The position numbers were made by a program, and so were the translations under genes. The notes below the pieces were generated by a model. That model worked only from the letters and a program-made list of their open reading frames with translations. It made no database searches and was not told where the DNA came from. A stretch of 64,000 bases of DNA from Novosphingobium sp. RL4 (GTDB taxonomy: Bacteria; Pseudomonadota; Alphaproteobacteria; Sphingomonadales; Sphingomonadaceae): the NCBI RefSeq assembly GCF_035658495.1, contig NZ_CP141944.1:956001-1020000 (forward strand), in the 5' to 3' direction. Numbering within the stretch: position 1 is the stretch's first letter; each line of letters opens with the position of its first letter. This document shows positions 30,717 through 40,077 of this stretch, piece after piece.

Positions 30717-31277
30717 GTGACAGAGAAACAATACTTATCCGGGCGACTCCTTCTCGCGATGCCGGGCATGTTCGACCCCCGCTTCGATCACACTGTAAGC
30801 GTGCTTTGCGTGCACGACGAAAGTGGCGCTCTGGGCATCGGCGTCGGCAGGCTGCGCGAAGGCGTGCGCTTCCATGAAATCCTGGAGGAACTGGGCATCG
30901 ATCCCGGCGTCGCCCCCGATTGCGAGGTTCACGACGGCGGCCCTGTGGAGCCGGGCCGGGGCTTCGTGCTGCACTCGACCGATTGGGGCGGGAGCGACAC
31001 CGTGGAAGTGCAGCCGCTTTGCGCGCTTTCGGCCTCGATGGACGTGCTGCGCGCGATTGCCGAAGGCCGTGGACCGAGCCGGTGGCTCATGGCGCTCGGC
31101 TATGCGGGGTGGGCGCCCGGTCAGCTCGAAGGCGAGATGCGGCAGCACGGATGGCATGCGGCCGATCCGCATCCGGAGATCCTGTTCGATACGCCGGTCG
31201 ATTCCCGCTGGACCGCGACCTGGCGGGCGGAAGGGATCGATCCGGCGCTGCTGTCGAGCCAGACCGGCCGCGCCTGA
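30717..31277 (+). CDS. YqgE/AlgH family protein (DUF179)
   Basis: A 186-residue protein with the family's opening YLSGRLLLAMPGMFDPRFDHTVSVLCVHDESGALGIGVGR, then GGPVEPGRGFVLHSTDW and the C-terminal SRWLMALGYAGWAPGQLEGEM. The molecular role of the family is not settled; it has been tied to alginate gene control in Pseudomonas. GTG 30717 is the likely start, with the divergent FAH gene 103 bases away. Confidence 0.88.
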   Translation: MTEKQYLSGRLLLAMPGMFDPRFDHTVSVLCVHDESGALGIGVGRLREGVRFHEILEELGIDPGVAPDCEVHDGGPVEPGRGFVLHSTDWGGSDTVEVQPLCALSASMDVLRAIAEGRGPSRWLMALGYAGWAPGQLEGEMRQHGWHAADPHPEILFDTPVDSRWTATWRAEGIDPALLSSQTGRA

Positions 31278-31302
31278 TCGCCTGTCTTGCGGCTGTCCCG
31301 GA

Positions 31303-31890
31303 TCAGGTCCGGGCGGGCGAAGGGGGCGTGCTTTCCGAGAGGGCGGAGAGATCCTCCGGGCGATCGATGTCGAGATGGATGGCGGGATCGTCGCATTCCA
31401 CGAAGATTACATCGTCGCGGCCGCGCAGCAGCCGTCCGGCGCCTTCGTCTCCGGTCAGCCCGGCAAGCTCCGGCAGAAGCCGCGCGGACAGCAGGACCGG
31501 ATGGCCTGGACGGCCCTGGCGGCAAGGCATCGCAGCGGCGCCGCTTCCCAGCGCATCGGCAAGACGGGCGGCCTCGCCGTGAGGCAGGCGGGGCATGTCG
31601 CCCAGGAACACGAAGACATCGCAGGGTTCGCCGAGAGCCGCGATGCCGGCCTTGAGGGAATCGGAAAGGGCATCGCTCTCCACGCGCAGCACCTCTACCG
31701 CCGGCGCGCCGTCCCACGTTCCGCAATCGAGGTCGGGGCGGGCGACGATGAGAATGCGCGACACCGGCGCCGCGCGCGCGGCGTGGACCGCGTGAAACAG
31801 CAGTGGCTCGCCCTCGAACGGTGCCGACAGCTTGTCGCCCCCGAAGCGGCGCGACGATCCTGCGGCAAGGACGATCGCCGCCCGGTTCAT
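31303..31890 (-). CDS. MocA-like molybdenum cofactor cytidylyltransferase
   Basis: A 195-residue nucleotidyltransferase with IVLAAGSSRRFGGDKLSAPF at the N-terminus, the metal motif VFLGDMPRLP and the GRPGHPVLL segment that marks the MocA subgroup, which adds CMP to molybdopterin for xanthine-dehydrogenase-type enzymes. The ATG overlaps the XdhC stop (ATGA). Together with XdhC this forms a maturation operon for a molybdenum hydroxylase. Confidence 0.86.
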   Translation of the reverse strand: MNRAAIVLAAGSSRRFGGDKLSAPFEGEPLLFHAVHAARAAPVSRILIVARPDLDCGTWDGAPAVEVLRVESDALSDSLKAGIAALGEPCDVFVFLGDMPRLPHGEAARLADALGSGAAAMPCRQGRPGHPVLLSARLLPELAGLTGDEGAGRLLRGRDDVIFVECDDPAIHLDIDRPEDLSALSESTPPSPART

Positions 31891-32888
31891 GCGCGTTCCC
31901 GCGCCGGGTTCAGGGCCTGCATGATCTCTGCCATGATCCCCGTCGCCACTTCCCAAGGCGATTTTCCGAGACCGGGTACACCCGGCGAGAGGTGAAGCCG
32001 GTCCAGTTCCTCCGGCGTGGCGCCCGCGGCGCGCAAGGCGCCGAGCCTTGTCTCCGCGCGCGATCTGGCGCCGATCATGGCGACGTAACCGGCGCCGCCC
32101 CGCAGCGCGGCAAGGCAGCCGCCGAGGTCGTGGTGATCCTCATGCGTGGCGCCGAGGTAGGCTGTCCAGCGATCGACGCCGAGTTCATCGAGCGCAGTGG
32201 TGGGATCGGCGCGCAAGTAGCGCGAAACCGGGAAAGGCGGCGGCTGGTGCGGCCCGTCCGGCCGGAGCAGGATCGTCTCGAACTGGGCGAGCGCGCCGAG
32301 CTGTGCCGCGGCCAGAGCGCCGGGATCGCCGCCGGAAACGACTAGGCGGCGGGGCGGATCGTAGCGGCGCGAAAGCAGGAAGGGTTTCTCCTCCACGGCC
32401 AGCAGGGGGCCTTCGTCCACCGTGACCCATTGCCGCGTGCCGTCGCTGTGCCAGCGGCAGCTCCGACGTTCGGCGGCATGGCGCAGCAATTCGGTGGCCG
32501 CCGGACTATCCGGGGCGATGCGTTCGACCATGACGTGGAGCGCGCCGCCGCAGCGCAGGCGGATGTCGATCCACGGGCTTCCGGCGCCGTAATGGAGGTG
32601 CCGGGGCTCACCATCGGCCAGGACCTGCGCGGCGTGGCTGGCCACGTCGCCTTCGATGCAGTCTCCCGAAAAGTAGCCGCTGGCGGCAATGTCGCTCCCG
32701 CCGCCGGCATTCTCCGGCGCGACGAACAGCATTTGCGCACCGGGGCCGCGCGGGGCGCTGCCGCCGACCCGATAGAGCGTGGCAAGGGCGACGGGATGCC
32801 CGGCACCGAAAGCCTCCGCCAGTGGTCGCCGAATGTCGTCGATCCAGCCGAACAGCGGCCAGTCCGCACTGTCGATGCTACCGCTCAC
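31887..32888 (-). CDS. xdhC: XdhC/CoxI family molybdenum hydroxylase maturation factor
   Basis: A 333-residue chaperone that inserts or protects the molybdenum cofactor for xanthine-dehydrogenase-family enzymes. The N-terminal XdhC domain has ALATLYRVGGSAPRGPGAQMLF and GCIEGDV-type CIEGDVASHA; the C-terminal Rossmann domain has LVVSGGDPGALAAAQLGALA and ending GLGKSPWEVATGIMAEI. It starts just after the TetR stop and overlaps the mocA-like gene, so all three are probably one operon. Confidence 0.9.
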   Translation of the reverse strand: MSGSIDSADWPLFGWIDDIRRPLAEAFGAGHPVALATLYRVGGSAPRGPGAQMLFVAPENAGGGSDIAASGYFSGDCIEGDVASHAAQVLADGEPRHLHYGAGSPWIDIRLRCGGALHVMVERIAPDSPAATELLRHAAERRSCRWHSDGTRQWVTVDEGPLLAVEEKPFLLSRRYDPPRRLVVSGGDPGALAAAQLGALAQFETILLRPDGPHQPPPFPVSRYLRADPTTALDELGVDRWTAYLGATHEDHHDLGGCLAALRGGAGYVAMIGARSRAETRLGALRAAGATPEELDRLHLSPGVPGLGKSPWEVATGIMAEIMQALNPARERA

Positions 32889-32889
32889 G

Positions 32890-33492
32890 TCATCCTGCCG
32901 AGGCGCGTGCCTCTACGCGGTCGCCGACCAGCGGCGCGATCACCAGGCGGTGGAGGATGCGGGCCGTGGCTTCCGGGGTCTGGTCCTCTCCATGCGTGAG
33001 CCACCAGGCGAGGATGTCGATCGTCGAACCGGTACCATGGATGACCCCCAGGTCCTGTGGCAACCAGTCCGCCGGATTGGCGACGCCTTCGATGAGGCGG
33101 CGGGCTTGCCGGATGAACTCATCGCGCACGATGCCCGCGGCGCCGCCTGCCAGAAGCGCGGACCACAAGGCCTTGTGCTGGCCGACGTGGCTGCAGAGCG
33201 CCAGAGTGGATTCGTAGCTGTTCGAGGCGTGGAGGATCGGGATCGACAGCGCCAGCAGTCCGGCGATTTCCTCGGAGGCGACATCGCCCAGCAGCGCTTC
33301 CTTGGTCGGGTAGTGACGGAAGAAGGTGGCATAGCCGGTGCCGGCACGGGCCGAGATTTCGCGGATGGTGATCTGGTCGAAGGCCTTTTCCTCAAGCAGC
33401 GAAAGCATGGCCGCGTTGAGCGCCTTGCGCGAGCGTACCTGCCGCGCGTCGGTAGGCGCGTCTTTCCTGAATCCCGCGAGATTTCCGTTCAT
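32890..33492 (-). CDS. TetR-family regulator
   Basis: A 200-residue repressor-type protein. The N-terminal helix-turn-helix reads FDQITIREISARAGTGYATFFRHYPTKEALL, a clean TetR signature; the remaining 140 residues are the variable ligand domain. It heads the xdhC-mocA operon by one base of spacing, so control of that operon or itself is likely. ATG 33492 gives the expected N-terminal arm; the ORF's longer start at 33660 overlaps the next gene. Confidence 0.88.
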   Translation of the reverse strand: MNGNLAGFRKDAPTDARQVRSRKALNAAMLSLLEEKAFDQITIREISARAGTGYATFFRHYPTKEALLGDVASEEIAGLLALSIPILHASNSYESTLALCSHVGQHKALWSALLAGGAAGIVRDEFIRQARRLIEGVANPADWLPQDLGVIHGTGSTIDILAWWLTHGEDQTPEATARILHRLVIAPLVGDRVEARASAG

Positions 33493-33583
33493 GATCGATC
33501 CGTAACACCCTGCTGCAAGGGTGTCTAACCCGCCTGCGCAGACTTCGACATGGCGGATTTCGGCATGAAGCCATGAATGGGGT

Positions 33584-34258
33584 TCAATATTCCCCGATGC
33601 GATCCGCGAAGAGCAGGCGCCCGCCCGAGAGGTGCCACAGCGCCTCGTTGAAGTCTGCATTGCTCATGGCGAAGCAGCCTTCGCTGCGGCCGAGCTTGCC
33701 CCATTTCTCGATCATCGCGGCATCGACGTACCACGCCGGATGCATCACGATGGCGCGTTCGAGCGCCATGGAGTTATCCGGGTCAAGCCCCTTGAGGCGG
33801 ATCGAAGTGCCGTATTTGCCGGTGTACCATTCGCAGGTGAGGAACGCCCCGCGCGAAGTGGCTTCCGAGCCGGGCATGTTCGAGAAGCTCTGCAACCAGC
33901 CGCTGTGCGCCGGGTCCGATCCGCGCCCGTGGGCCAGCAGGAAAGAGCGCACCGTCCCGTTCTCGATATTGACGAAGTGCAGGCGCGGTTTCCACGAAGG
34001 CTGGGCGAAATCGGCGATACCGACGAGATCGGTGCGCCAGATATGGCCCTGCGTCCGCTGGACCTGCTGCGTGGCGACATCGAGGACGCGGCGCTGATAT
34101 GGCGTGAGGGCGCTCGGCACCGCGGCAACCGGGCCAATCTGTCCCGAAGCTGTTCCTGCCAAATTTTCCGCTGCCAGCACACGCGAAGGTATTGCCAGGC
34201 TTGCGCCCGCAACCAATCCGCCCATGAGGACAGCACGCCGACCCAACGTCTGTTCCAT
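33584..34258 (-). CDS. Tat-exported murein L,D-transpeptidase catalytic-domain family protein
   Basis: A 224-residue protein. The N-terminus has a twin-arginine-like signal (LGRRAVLMGGLVAGASLAIP) followed by an Ala-X-Ala-type site. The mature domain has HFVNIENGTVRSFLLAHGRGSD and the active-site-like GRSEGCFAMSN, in which Cys could be the nucleophile; this pattern fits the YkuD_2 branch. It should act on peptidoglycan or a related envelope substrate; the reaction is unproven. Confidence 0.8.
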   Translation of the reverse strand: MEQTLGRRAVLMGGLVAGASLAIPSRVLAAENLAGTASGQIGPVAAVPSALTPYQRRVLDVATQQVQRTQGHIWRTDLVGIADFAQPSWKPRLHFVNIENGTVRSFLLAHGRGSDPAHSGWLQSFSNMPGSEATSRGAFLTCEWYTGKYGTSIRLKGLDPDNSMALERAIVMHPAWYVDAAMIEKWGKLGRSEGCFAMSNADFNEALWHLSGGRLLFADRIGEY

Positions 34259-34422
34259 CGCAGTAAGTTAACTCAATTGGATCGGAAGCGCCAGTTACTC
34301 CGACAGGAAGAGTTCCCGGCGCGAAGGCGGGCCATCGTATCGTTCCCACGATTCGCCGATTGCGGCGAGTCGCCGGGTGGGCAGATGCCGTGCGAACCCG
34401 CCCGGCACCTGCCAGCGATTCG

Positions 34423-35667
34423 TCAGGCCACGACCTTGAGCGGCTTGCGGGAATGCTGGTGGATCCAGTCCTCCAGCACCGGCGCGATCCGGGTGCGCCA
34501 CTTGCTGCCGTTGAAGATACCGTAATGTCCGACATTTTCGGCCAGCACGTACTTCTTGCGGCTCTCGGAAAGATGCGTCGCCAGCGTGAGCGCTGCCCTG
34601 GTCTGGCCAATGCCCGAGATGTCGTCCCGCTCCCCCTCGACTGCCAGCAGCGCGGTATCGCGAATGGCCGAGGGATCGATTCGCTCACCGCGATGGACGA
34701 ATTCGCCCCTGGGCAGCGAATGCTTCTGGAACACGTGCTCGATGGTCTGGAGATAATAGTCGGCGGTCATGTCGCAGACCGAGCGATACTCGTCGTAGAA
34801 TGCCTTGGTCGACGCCGCGCCCTCGCCGTCGCCTTCGACAAGGTGCTTGAACATGCCGTAGTGGCTCATCATGTGGCTGCCGAGATTCATCGCCATGAAG
34901 CCGGCCAGTTGCAGGAAGCCGGGATAGACCCTGCGGCCGGCCCCCGGATAGGCCAGCGGCACGGTGGCGATGACGTTGTTCTCGAACCAGGAAAGCGGCT
35001 GGTCCATGGCGACGTCGTTGACGCTGGTGGGCGCCTCGCGGGTGTCGACCGGGCCGCCCATCATGGTGAGCGTTGCCGGGCGGCAGGGATGCTCCTGCTT
35101 GCCCATGATCGCCGCAGCGGCGAACGCCGGGACCGAGGGCTGGCACACTGCGAGCATGTGCGTGCCGGGGCCGATATGTTCGAGGAAACCGATCAGGTAA
35201 TCGATATAATCGTCAAGGTCGAAGTGCCCGGCGGCGGCGGGGACCATCTTCGCGTCGGCCCAGTCGGTGATGTAGACCTCGCAGCTTTCCACCATCCGCG
35301 CCACGGTGCCGCGCAGGAGAGTGGCGAAGTGGCCGCTCATCGGGGCGACGATCAGCAGCTTGGGCGCATCCTTGGGCAGGCCGGGATGATCGAAGCGCAG
35401 CAGGTTCCCGAATGGGCGGTGCAGCACGATCGATTCGGTGACGGGCCAGGTCTTGCCACCGGTGGTCACGTCCTCGATGTCGAAAGCGGGCTTGCCGCGC
35501 GGGGCGGCGGCATGGGCGAAGACGTCCAGTGCGGAGGCCATCACCGGGCCGAATCCGAAGTAACCCATCGGCAGCGCAGGGTTGGCAAGCAGTTCAGCGC
35601 CGACCGAGGCCCATGCGGCGGCGCCGCTCAGCATCGTGCGCTGCAATTCGTAGGCATTATAGAGCAA
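34423..35667 (-). CDS. phaZ: intracellular PHB depolymerase PhaZ
   Basis: A 414-residue granule depolymerase that degrades stored polyhydroxyalkanoate. It has the alpha/beta hydrolase core with VCQPSVPAF, where the Cys is the nucleophile of the intracellular PhaZ class, and family stretches PMSGHFATLLRGTV, VYITDWADAKMVP and NVGHYGIFNGSKWR. The start is TTG at 35665-35667: GGGAG lies about seven bases upstream, and the family usually begins MLY, matching the LLYNAYELQR here. It completes the PHA set with phaC and the phasin. Confidence 0.93.
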   Translation of the reverse strand: MLYNAYELQRTMLSGAAAWASVGAELLANPALPMGYFGFGPVMASALDVFAHAAAPRGKPAFDIEDVTTGGKTWPVTESIVLHRPFGNLLRFDHPGLPKDAPKLLIVAPMSGHFATLLRGTVARMVESCEVYITDWADAKMVPAAAGHFDLDDYIDYLIGFLEHIGPGTHMLAVCQPSVPAFAAAAIMGKQEHPCRPATLTMMGGPVDTREAPTSVNDVAMDQPLSWFENNVIATVPLAYPGAGRRVYPGFLQLAGFMAMNLGSHMMSHYGMFKHLVEGDGEGAASTKAFYDEYRSVCDMTADYYLQTIEHVFQKHSLPRGEFVHRGERIDPSAIRDTALLAVEGERDDISGIGQTRAALTLATHLSESRKKYVLAENVGHYGIFNGSKWRTRIAPVLEDWIHQHSRKPLKVVA

Positions 35668-35856
35668 GGTGCGTCTCCCGGACGGTGAAGCGACCCTTCC
35701 GTCCTGCAAAGGTTATGAAAGCCATTTGGGGCCGAAACGTTACCGGCGCAATGCGGCGCACCCGATTTCGGCATTCGAGCCGCCCGATCACTCTGATCGT
35801 AAAGGCGCTTTTCATATATCTTTTCCTGAAGCCATGGACAGGATAAGGCCGCGCGC

Positions 35857-37707
35857 ATGGACGCCAACGCGGGGCAGGCAGGATTGCCTGAGAACGAGAA
35901 CGCCACCACCGATGCCAAGGCTCCGCGCCGAAGGAGCCTTGGGGCGCTGCGCATGGTCTGGCGGGAACTGTTCCACTATCCCGGCCGCATGGCGGTTGCG
36001 GGGCTCGCGCTGCTGACCACGGCAACTTCGACCCTCGCGATTCCCTATGGGTTCCGCCAGATCGTCGACCAGGGCTTTGCGCAGGGCGCCGACCCTTCGG
36101 CAATCCGCTGGTGGTTCATCATGCTGCTGGGCGTGGTGATCGTGCTTTCGGTGGCCACGGCGGTGCGTTTCTACAGCGTTTCCTGGCTTGGTGAGCGCGT
36201 GGTGGCGGACGTTCGCCTGCGCGTGCAGAGGCACCTGCTCACGTTGTCGCCCAGTTTCTTCGAGGAAAACAGCCCCAAGGAAATCGCGTCCCGGATGACG
36301 GCGGACACCGCGATCATCGAAACGGTGGTCGGCACCACGGTCTCTGTCGCGCTGCGCAATGCCATCATGGCGGTGGGCGGGGTGATCTACCTCTTCATGC
36401 TGGCGCCGCACCTGACGCTGGGGCTCGTCGTCGCCATCCCGGTGGTGATCCTGCCGATCGCCGCCTTCGGCCGCCGCCTGCGCACCGTGGCGCGGGCGAG
36501 CCAGGATCGCGTGGCCGATATCGGCGCTACCACCAGCGAAGTCTTCGGTGCACTGCGGGTCGTGCAGGCCTTCAACCAGGAAGGCCGCGAGATGGAACGC
36601 TTCGCCGGCGCAGTGGAGCGCACGTTCGAGACCGGAAAGCATCGCATCACCATTCGCGCCGCGATGACGGCGGTTATCATGTTCCTGATCTTCGGCTCCA
36701 TCACCGTCATCATGTGGCGCGGTGCCATCGGCGTTGCCGAAGGTTCCATCACGGGCGGTACGATCGCCGCTTTCGTGGTGACGGCCGGCATCGTGGCGGG
36801 CGCCTTCGGCTCGCTCACCGAAGTCTACGGCGATCTCGTGCGCGGCGCCGGCGCGGCCAGCCGCCTTGCCGAACTGCTGGGCGAGATGCCTGCGATCACC
36901 GCTCCCGCCCGCCCGCAGGCGCTTCCTCTGCCGGCGCGCGGCAAGCTGGCCTTCGAGCGCGTGACCTTCCGCTACCCTTCGCGCCCGGAAATGGCGGCGC
37001 TGCATGATTTCAGCCTGTCGATCGAACCGGGCGAGACGGTGGCGATCGTCGGCCCTTCCGGGGCCGGCAAGTCCACGCTGTTCCAGCTCGCCGAGCGGTT
37101 CTACGATCCGCAGGGCGGGGCGATCAAGATCGACGGCGTCCCGCTGACTTCCGCCGATCCCGGAGAGATCCGCCAGCGCATCGCACTGGTGCCGCAGGAG
37201 GGTGTACTGTTCGCCGCCTCCGCGCGCGACAACTTGCGCTACGGCAACTGGAAAGCGGACGACGAGGCCATCTGGGCCGCCGCGCGCGCCGCCAATGCCG
37301 AGCGTTTCCTGCGCGAATTGCCGCAGGGGCTCGATACTTTCCTTGGCGAGGACGGCGCCCGCCTGTCCGGCGGCCAGCGTCAGCGCGTGGCGATTGCCCG
37401 CGCGCTGCTGCGCGACGCGCCGATCCTGCTGCTGGACGAGGCCACGAGCGCGCTTGATGCCGAAAGCGAGCGGCTGGTGCAGGACGCTCTCGAACACCTG
37501 ATGGAGAACCGCACGACTCTCGTCATTGCGCACCGCCTCGCCACCGTGCGCAAGGCGGATCGCATCGTCGTGATGGACGGAGGGCGGATCGTGGAACAGG
37601 GCACGCACGAAAGCCTTGGCCAGGCCGGCGGGCTCTATGCGCGGCTGGCTTCGCTGCAATTCGATATGGATACCGCATCGGCCTTCGCGCGTTCGACGAA
37701 CGCCTGA
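35857..37707 (+). CDS. ABCB-type ABC exporter
   Basis: A 616-residue half-transporter with six membrane helices (about 35-320) fused to an ATPase. The ATPase has Walker A GPSGAGKST, the Q-loop VPQEGVLFAA, signature LSGGQRQRVAIARALL, Walker B ILLLDEATSALD and the H-loop VIAHRLATV. It would work as a homodimer exporting lipid, drug or peptide; the substrate is not readable. It is on the plus strand, divergent from phaZ. Confidence 0.92.
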   Translation: MDANAGQAGLPENENATTDAKAPRRRSLGALRMVWRELFHYPGRMAVAGLALLTTATSTLAIPYGFRQIVDQGFAQGADPSAIRWWFIMLLGVVIVLSVATAVRFYSVSWLGERVVADVRLRVQRHLLTLSPSFFEENSPKEIASRMTADTAIIETVVGTTVSVALRNAIMAVGGVIYLFMLAPHLTLGLVVAIPVVILPIAAFGRRLRTVARASQDRVADIGATTSEVFGALRVVQAFNQEGREMERFAGAVERTFETGKHRITIRAAMTAVIMFLIFGSITVIMWRGAIGVAEGSITGGTIAAFVVTAGIVAGAFGSLTEVYGDLVRGAGAASRLAELLGEMPAITAPARPQALPLPARGKLAFERVTFRYPSRPEMAALHDFSLSIEPGETVAIVGPSGAGKSTLFQLAERFYDPQGGAIKIDGVPLTSADPGEIRQRIALVPQEGVLFAASARDNLRYGNWKADDEAIWAAARAANAERFLRELPQGLDTFLGEDGARLSGGQRQRVAIARALLRDAPILLLDEATSALDAESERLVQDALEHLMENRTTLVIAHRLATVRKADRIVVMDGGRIVEQGTHESLGQAGGLYARLASLQFDMDTASAFARSTNA

Positions 37708-37836
37708 CCTGCGACGACGAACGACATTTCAGGGCTGGCGTTGCCGAATATGGCAATTATGTTGCGCCGCTATCGACGGGCCGTTCCGGTCCGTCGCCAG
37801 ACCGTTCGTGTCATTGCAATTCAGAAAGGTGGGACC

Positions 37837-40002
37837 ATGACCCGCATTCTCGGCCGGGTGCTCGCTTCGACAGCGCTCGTTTCCGCATTGAGCTTTTCCG
37901 CTGTTCCGGCTCTTGCCGACGCTCCGGCGCCGGCGTCGGCAGGCGCGTCCTCCGATGCGATGCAGTTCGATCCCGGCAAGATGGATTGGGGCAAGGCCGG
38001 CATCCAGACCCAGTGGCAGGAAAAGACCGCCAGGCCCGGCGCGGACTTCGACAAGTTCGTGAACGGCAAGTGGGAAGCCGCTGTCGTGCTCCCGGCCGAC
38101 CGCACCAACTGGGGGTCGTTCACCGCCCTGCGTGACCTTTCGGAACAGCGCGTTCACGGAATCATGGATGGCCTGATCGCCTCGAAGCCCGCCGCCGGTA
38201 CCGACGCTGCCCGCGTCGAGGCGGCCTATGCGGCCTTCATGGACGTTGATGCGATCAACAAGGCCGGGCTCTCTCCGGCGCAGCCTTACCTCGAACGCAT
38301 CTTCGCGGCCAAGACGCCCGACGACCTGATGAAGATCTTCGCGGCCCCGGGCTTCGCCTCGCCGCTCGGCGCTTATGTGACGGCCGATGCCAAGCAGAGC
38401 GATGTGAATGCCTTCGAAGTCGGCGTCGGCGGTCTCGGCCTGCCTGACCGTGACTATTACCTGAAGATCGACAAGCGTTCGCAGGACATCCGCGCCAAGT
38501 ATGTCGAGTATCTGACCTTCGTCCTCGGCAAGGCCGGTTATGCCGACCCGTCGAGCGCCGCCAAGGCCGTGCTCTCGCTGGAAACCCGGCTGGCGCAGGC
38601 AGACTGGGACCGCGCAGCCAGCCGCGATCCGGACCTGACCTACAACAAGCTTTCCGTCGCCGAGTTCGAGGGCCTTGCCGCACCCGGCCTGATGCGTACT
38701 TTCATCGAGACGATGGGCGCCGGGAAGGCCGCCTATATCCTCGTCGATCAGATGCCGCCCACGGCCGAGGAACTGAAGGTCGCCCGCATCGATCCCGCCA
38801 AGGCGCAGACGCTGTTCGGCGGTGGTGTGCCGGAAGTCGCCCGGCTGGTTTCCGAGGTTCCGGTCTCGACATGGCAGGCCTGGCTTGCCGCGCACTTCCT
38901 GCGCGGCCATGCCTCGGTTCTTCCCACCGACATCGATGACGCCACCTTCGCCTTCTACGGCAAGACCATGAGCGGCCAGCCGGAGCAGCGCGCCCGCTGG
39001 AAGCGCGGCGTCGCCGCAGTCGAAGGCATGGCCGGTGAACTGGTCGGCAAGATCTACGCCGAGAAGTACTATCCGCCCGAAGCGCAGGCGGCGATGACCG
39101 ACCTCGTCTCGAACTTGCGCAAGGCCATGGCGGTGAACCTGCAGAGCCTCGCCTGGATGGGCCCGGAAACCCGCAAGGAAGCCGAAGCCAAGCTCAATGC
39201 CTTCACCCCCAAGATCGGCGCGCCTGCGAAGTTCAAGGAATACGAGGGCCTGACCTTCTCGGCCACCGATCCGCTCGGCAATGCCATTGCCGCGGGTTCG
39301 TGGGAGAACGACGACCAGATGAAGCGCATCGGCCAGCCGGTCGACAAGACCGAATGGTTCATGCTGCCCGAGACGGTCAACGCCTACTACAACCCGCCCT
39401 ACAACGAGATCGTGTTCCCCGCCGCCATCCTCCAGCCGCCGTTCTTCAACGTTTCGGCGGACCCCGCGGTCAATTATGGCGGCATCGGCGCGGTGATCGG
39501 CCACGAGATGGGCCACGGTTTCGACGACCAGGGCGCCAAGTCGGACGGCACCGGCAACCTGCGCGACTGGTGGACCCCGGCCGACAAGGCCAACTTCCAG
39601 AAGCTGCAGGACAAGCTGGAAGCCCAGTACAACAGCTTCTGCCCGTTCGACGACGGCAAGACCTGCGTCAACGGCAAGCTGACCATGGGCGAGAACATCG
39701 GCGATCTCGGCGGTCTCAGCCTCGCCTACCGCGCCTACAAGCTCTCGCTGAACGGCAAGGAAGCCCCGGTGATCGACGGCCTGACCGGCGACCAGCGCTT
39801 CTTCATGGCCTGGGCGCAAGTGTGGCGCAGCAAGTACCGCGAGGAATCGGTGCGCCAGCAGCTCATCACCGACCCGCACTCGCCGGCGCATTACCGCATC
39901 AACGGCATCGTCCGTAACTTCGACGAATGGTACAAGGCGTTCGACGTGAAGCCGGGGGATGCTCTCTATCTTCCGCCTGCCGAGCGCGTGCGTATCTGGT
40001 GA
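37837..40002 (+). CDS. M13-family zinc metallopeptidase (PepO/neprilysin-like)
   Basis: A 721-residue periplasmic peptidase. A signal peptide (first about 27 residues, cut after ALA) precedes the helical N-terminal domain. The catalytic motifs are NAYYNPPYNEIVFPA, the zinc site VIGHEMGHGFDD and the second-Glu motif GENIGDLGGLSLAY. The last residues form the usual DALYLPPAERVRIW. ATG 37837 has AAAGGTGGG upstream. It probably processes periplasmic peptides. Confidence 0.95.
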   Translation: MTRILGRVLASTALVSALSFSAVPALADAPAPASAGASSDAMQFDPGKMDWGKAGIQTQWQEKTARPGADFDKFVNGKWEAAVVLPADRTNWGSFTALRDLSEQRVHGIMDGLIASKPAAGTDAARVEAAYAAFMDVDAINKAGLSPAQPYLERIFAAKTPDDLMKIFAAPGFASPLGAYVTADAKQSDVNAFEVGVGGLGLPDRDYYLKIDKRSQDIRAKYVEYLTFVLGKAGYADPSSAAKAVLSLETRLAQADWDRAASRDPDLTYNKLSVAEFEGLAAPGLMRTFIETMGAGKAAYILVDQMPPTAEELKVARIDPAKAQTLFGGGVPEVARLVSEVPVSTWQAWLAAHFLRGHASVLPTDIDDATFAFYGKTMSGQPEQRARWKRGVAAVEGMAGELVGKIYAEKYYPPEAQAAMTDLVSNLRKAMAVNLQSLAWMGPETRKEAEAKLNAFTPKIGAPAKFKEYEGLTFSATDPLGNAIAAGSWENDDQMKRIGQPVDKTEWFMLPETVNAYYNPPYNEIVFPAAILQPPFFNVSADPAVNYGGIGAVIGHEMGHGFDDQGAKSDGTGNLRDWWTPADKANFQKLQDKLEAQYNSFCPFDDGKTCVNGKLTMGENIGDLGGLSLAYRAYKLSLNGKEAPVIDGLTGDQRFFMAWAQVWRSKYREESVRQQLITDPHSPAHYRINGIVRNFDEWYKAFDVKPGDALYLPPAERVRIW

Positions 40003-40021
40003 TTTTTATCGCCTAAATGCC

Positions 40022-40067
40022 TCATGCCGCACGCTTCGGGTTGACTTGCCCGGTGTGTGCGGCATGA
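40022..40067. terminator. hairpin between the peptidase gene and uppP
   Basis: A perfect 11-bp stem (40022-40032 with 40057-40067) around a 24-base loop that itself contains a short CGGG/CCCG stem. It starts 20 bases after the peptidase stop and ends ten bases before the uppP ATG. It may terminate the peptidase transcript or form a uppP leader structure. Confidence 0.55.
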
Positions 40068-40077
40068 CCTCTCGCCG

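Noticed and set aside
35812-39891. Two very long minus-strand frames opposite the ABC exporter and the M13 peptidase
   Set aside because: Both are shadows of complete, motif-bearing plus-strand genes.
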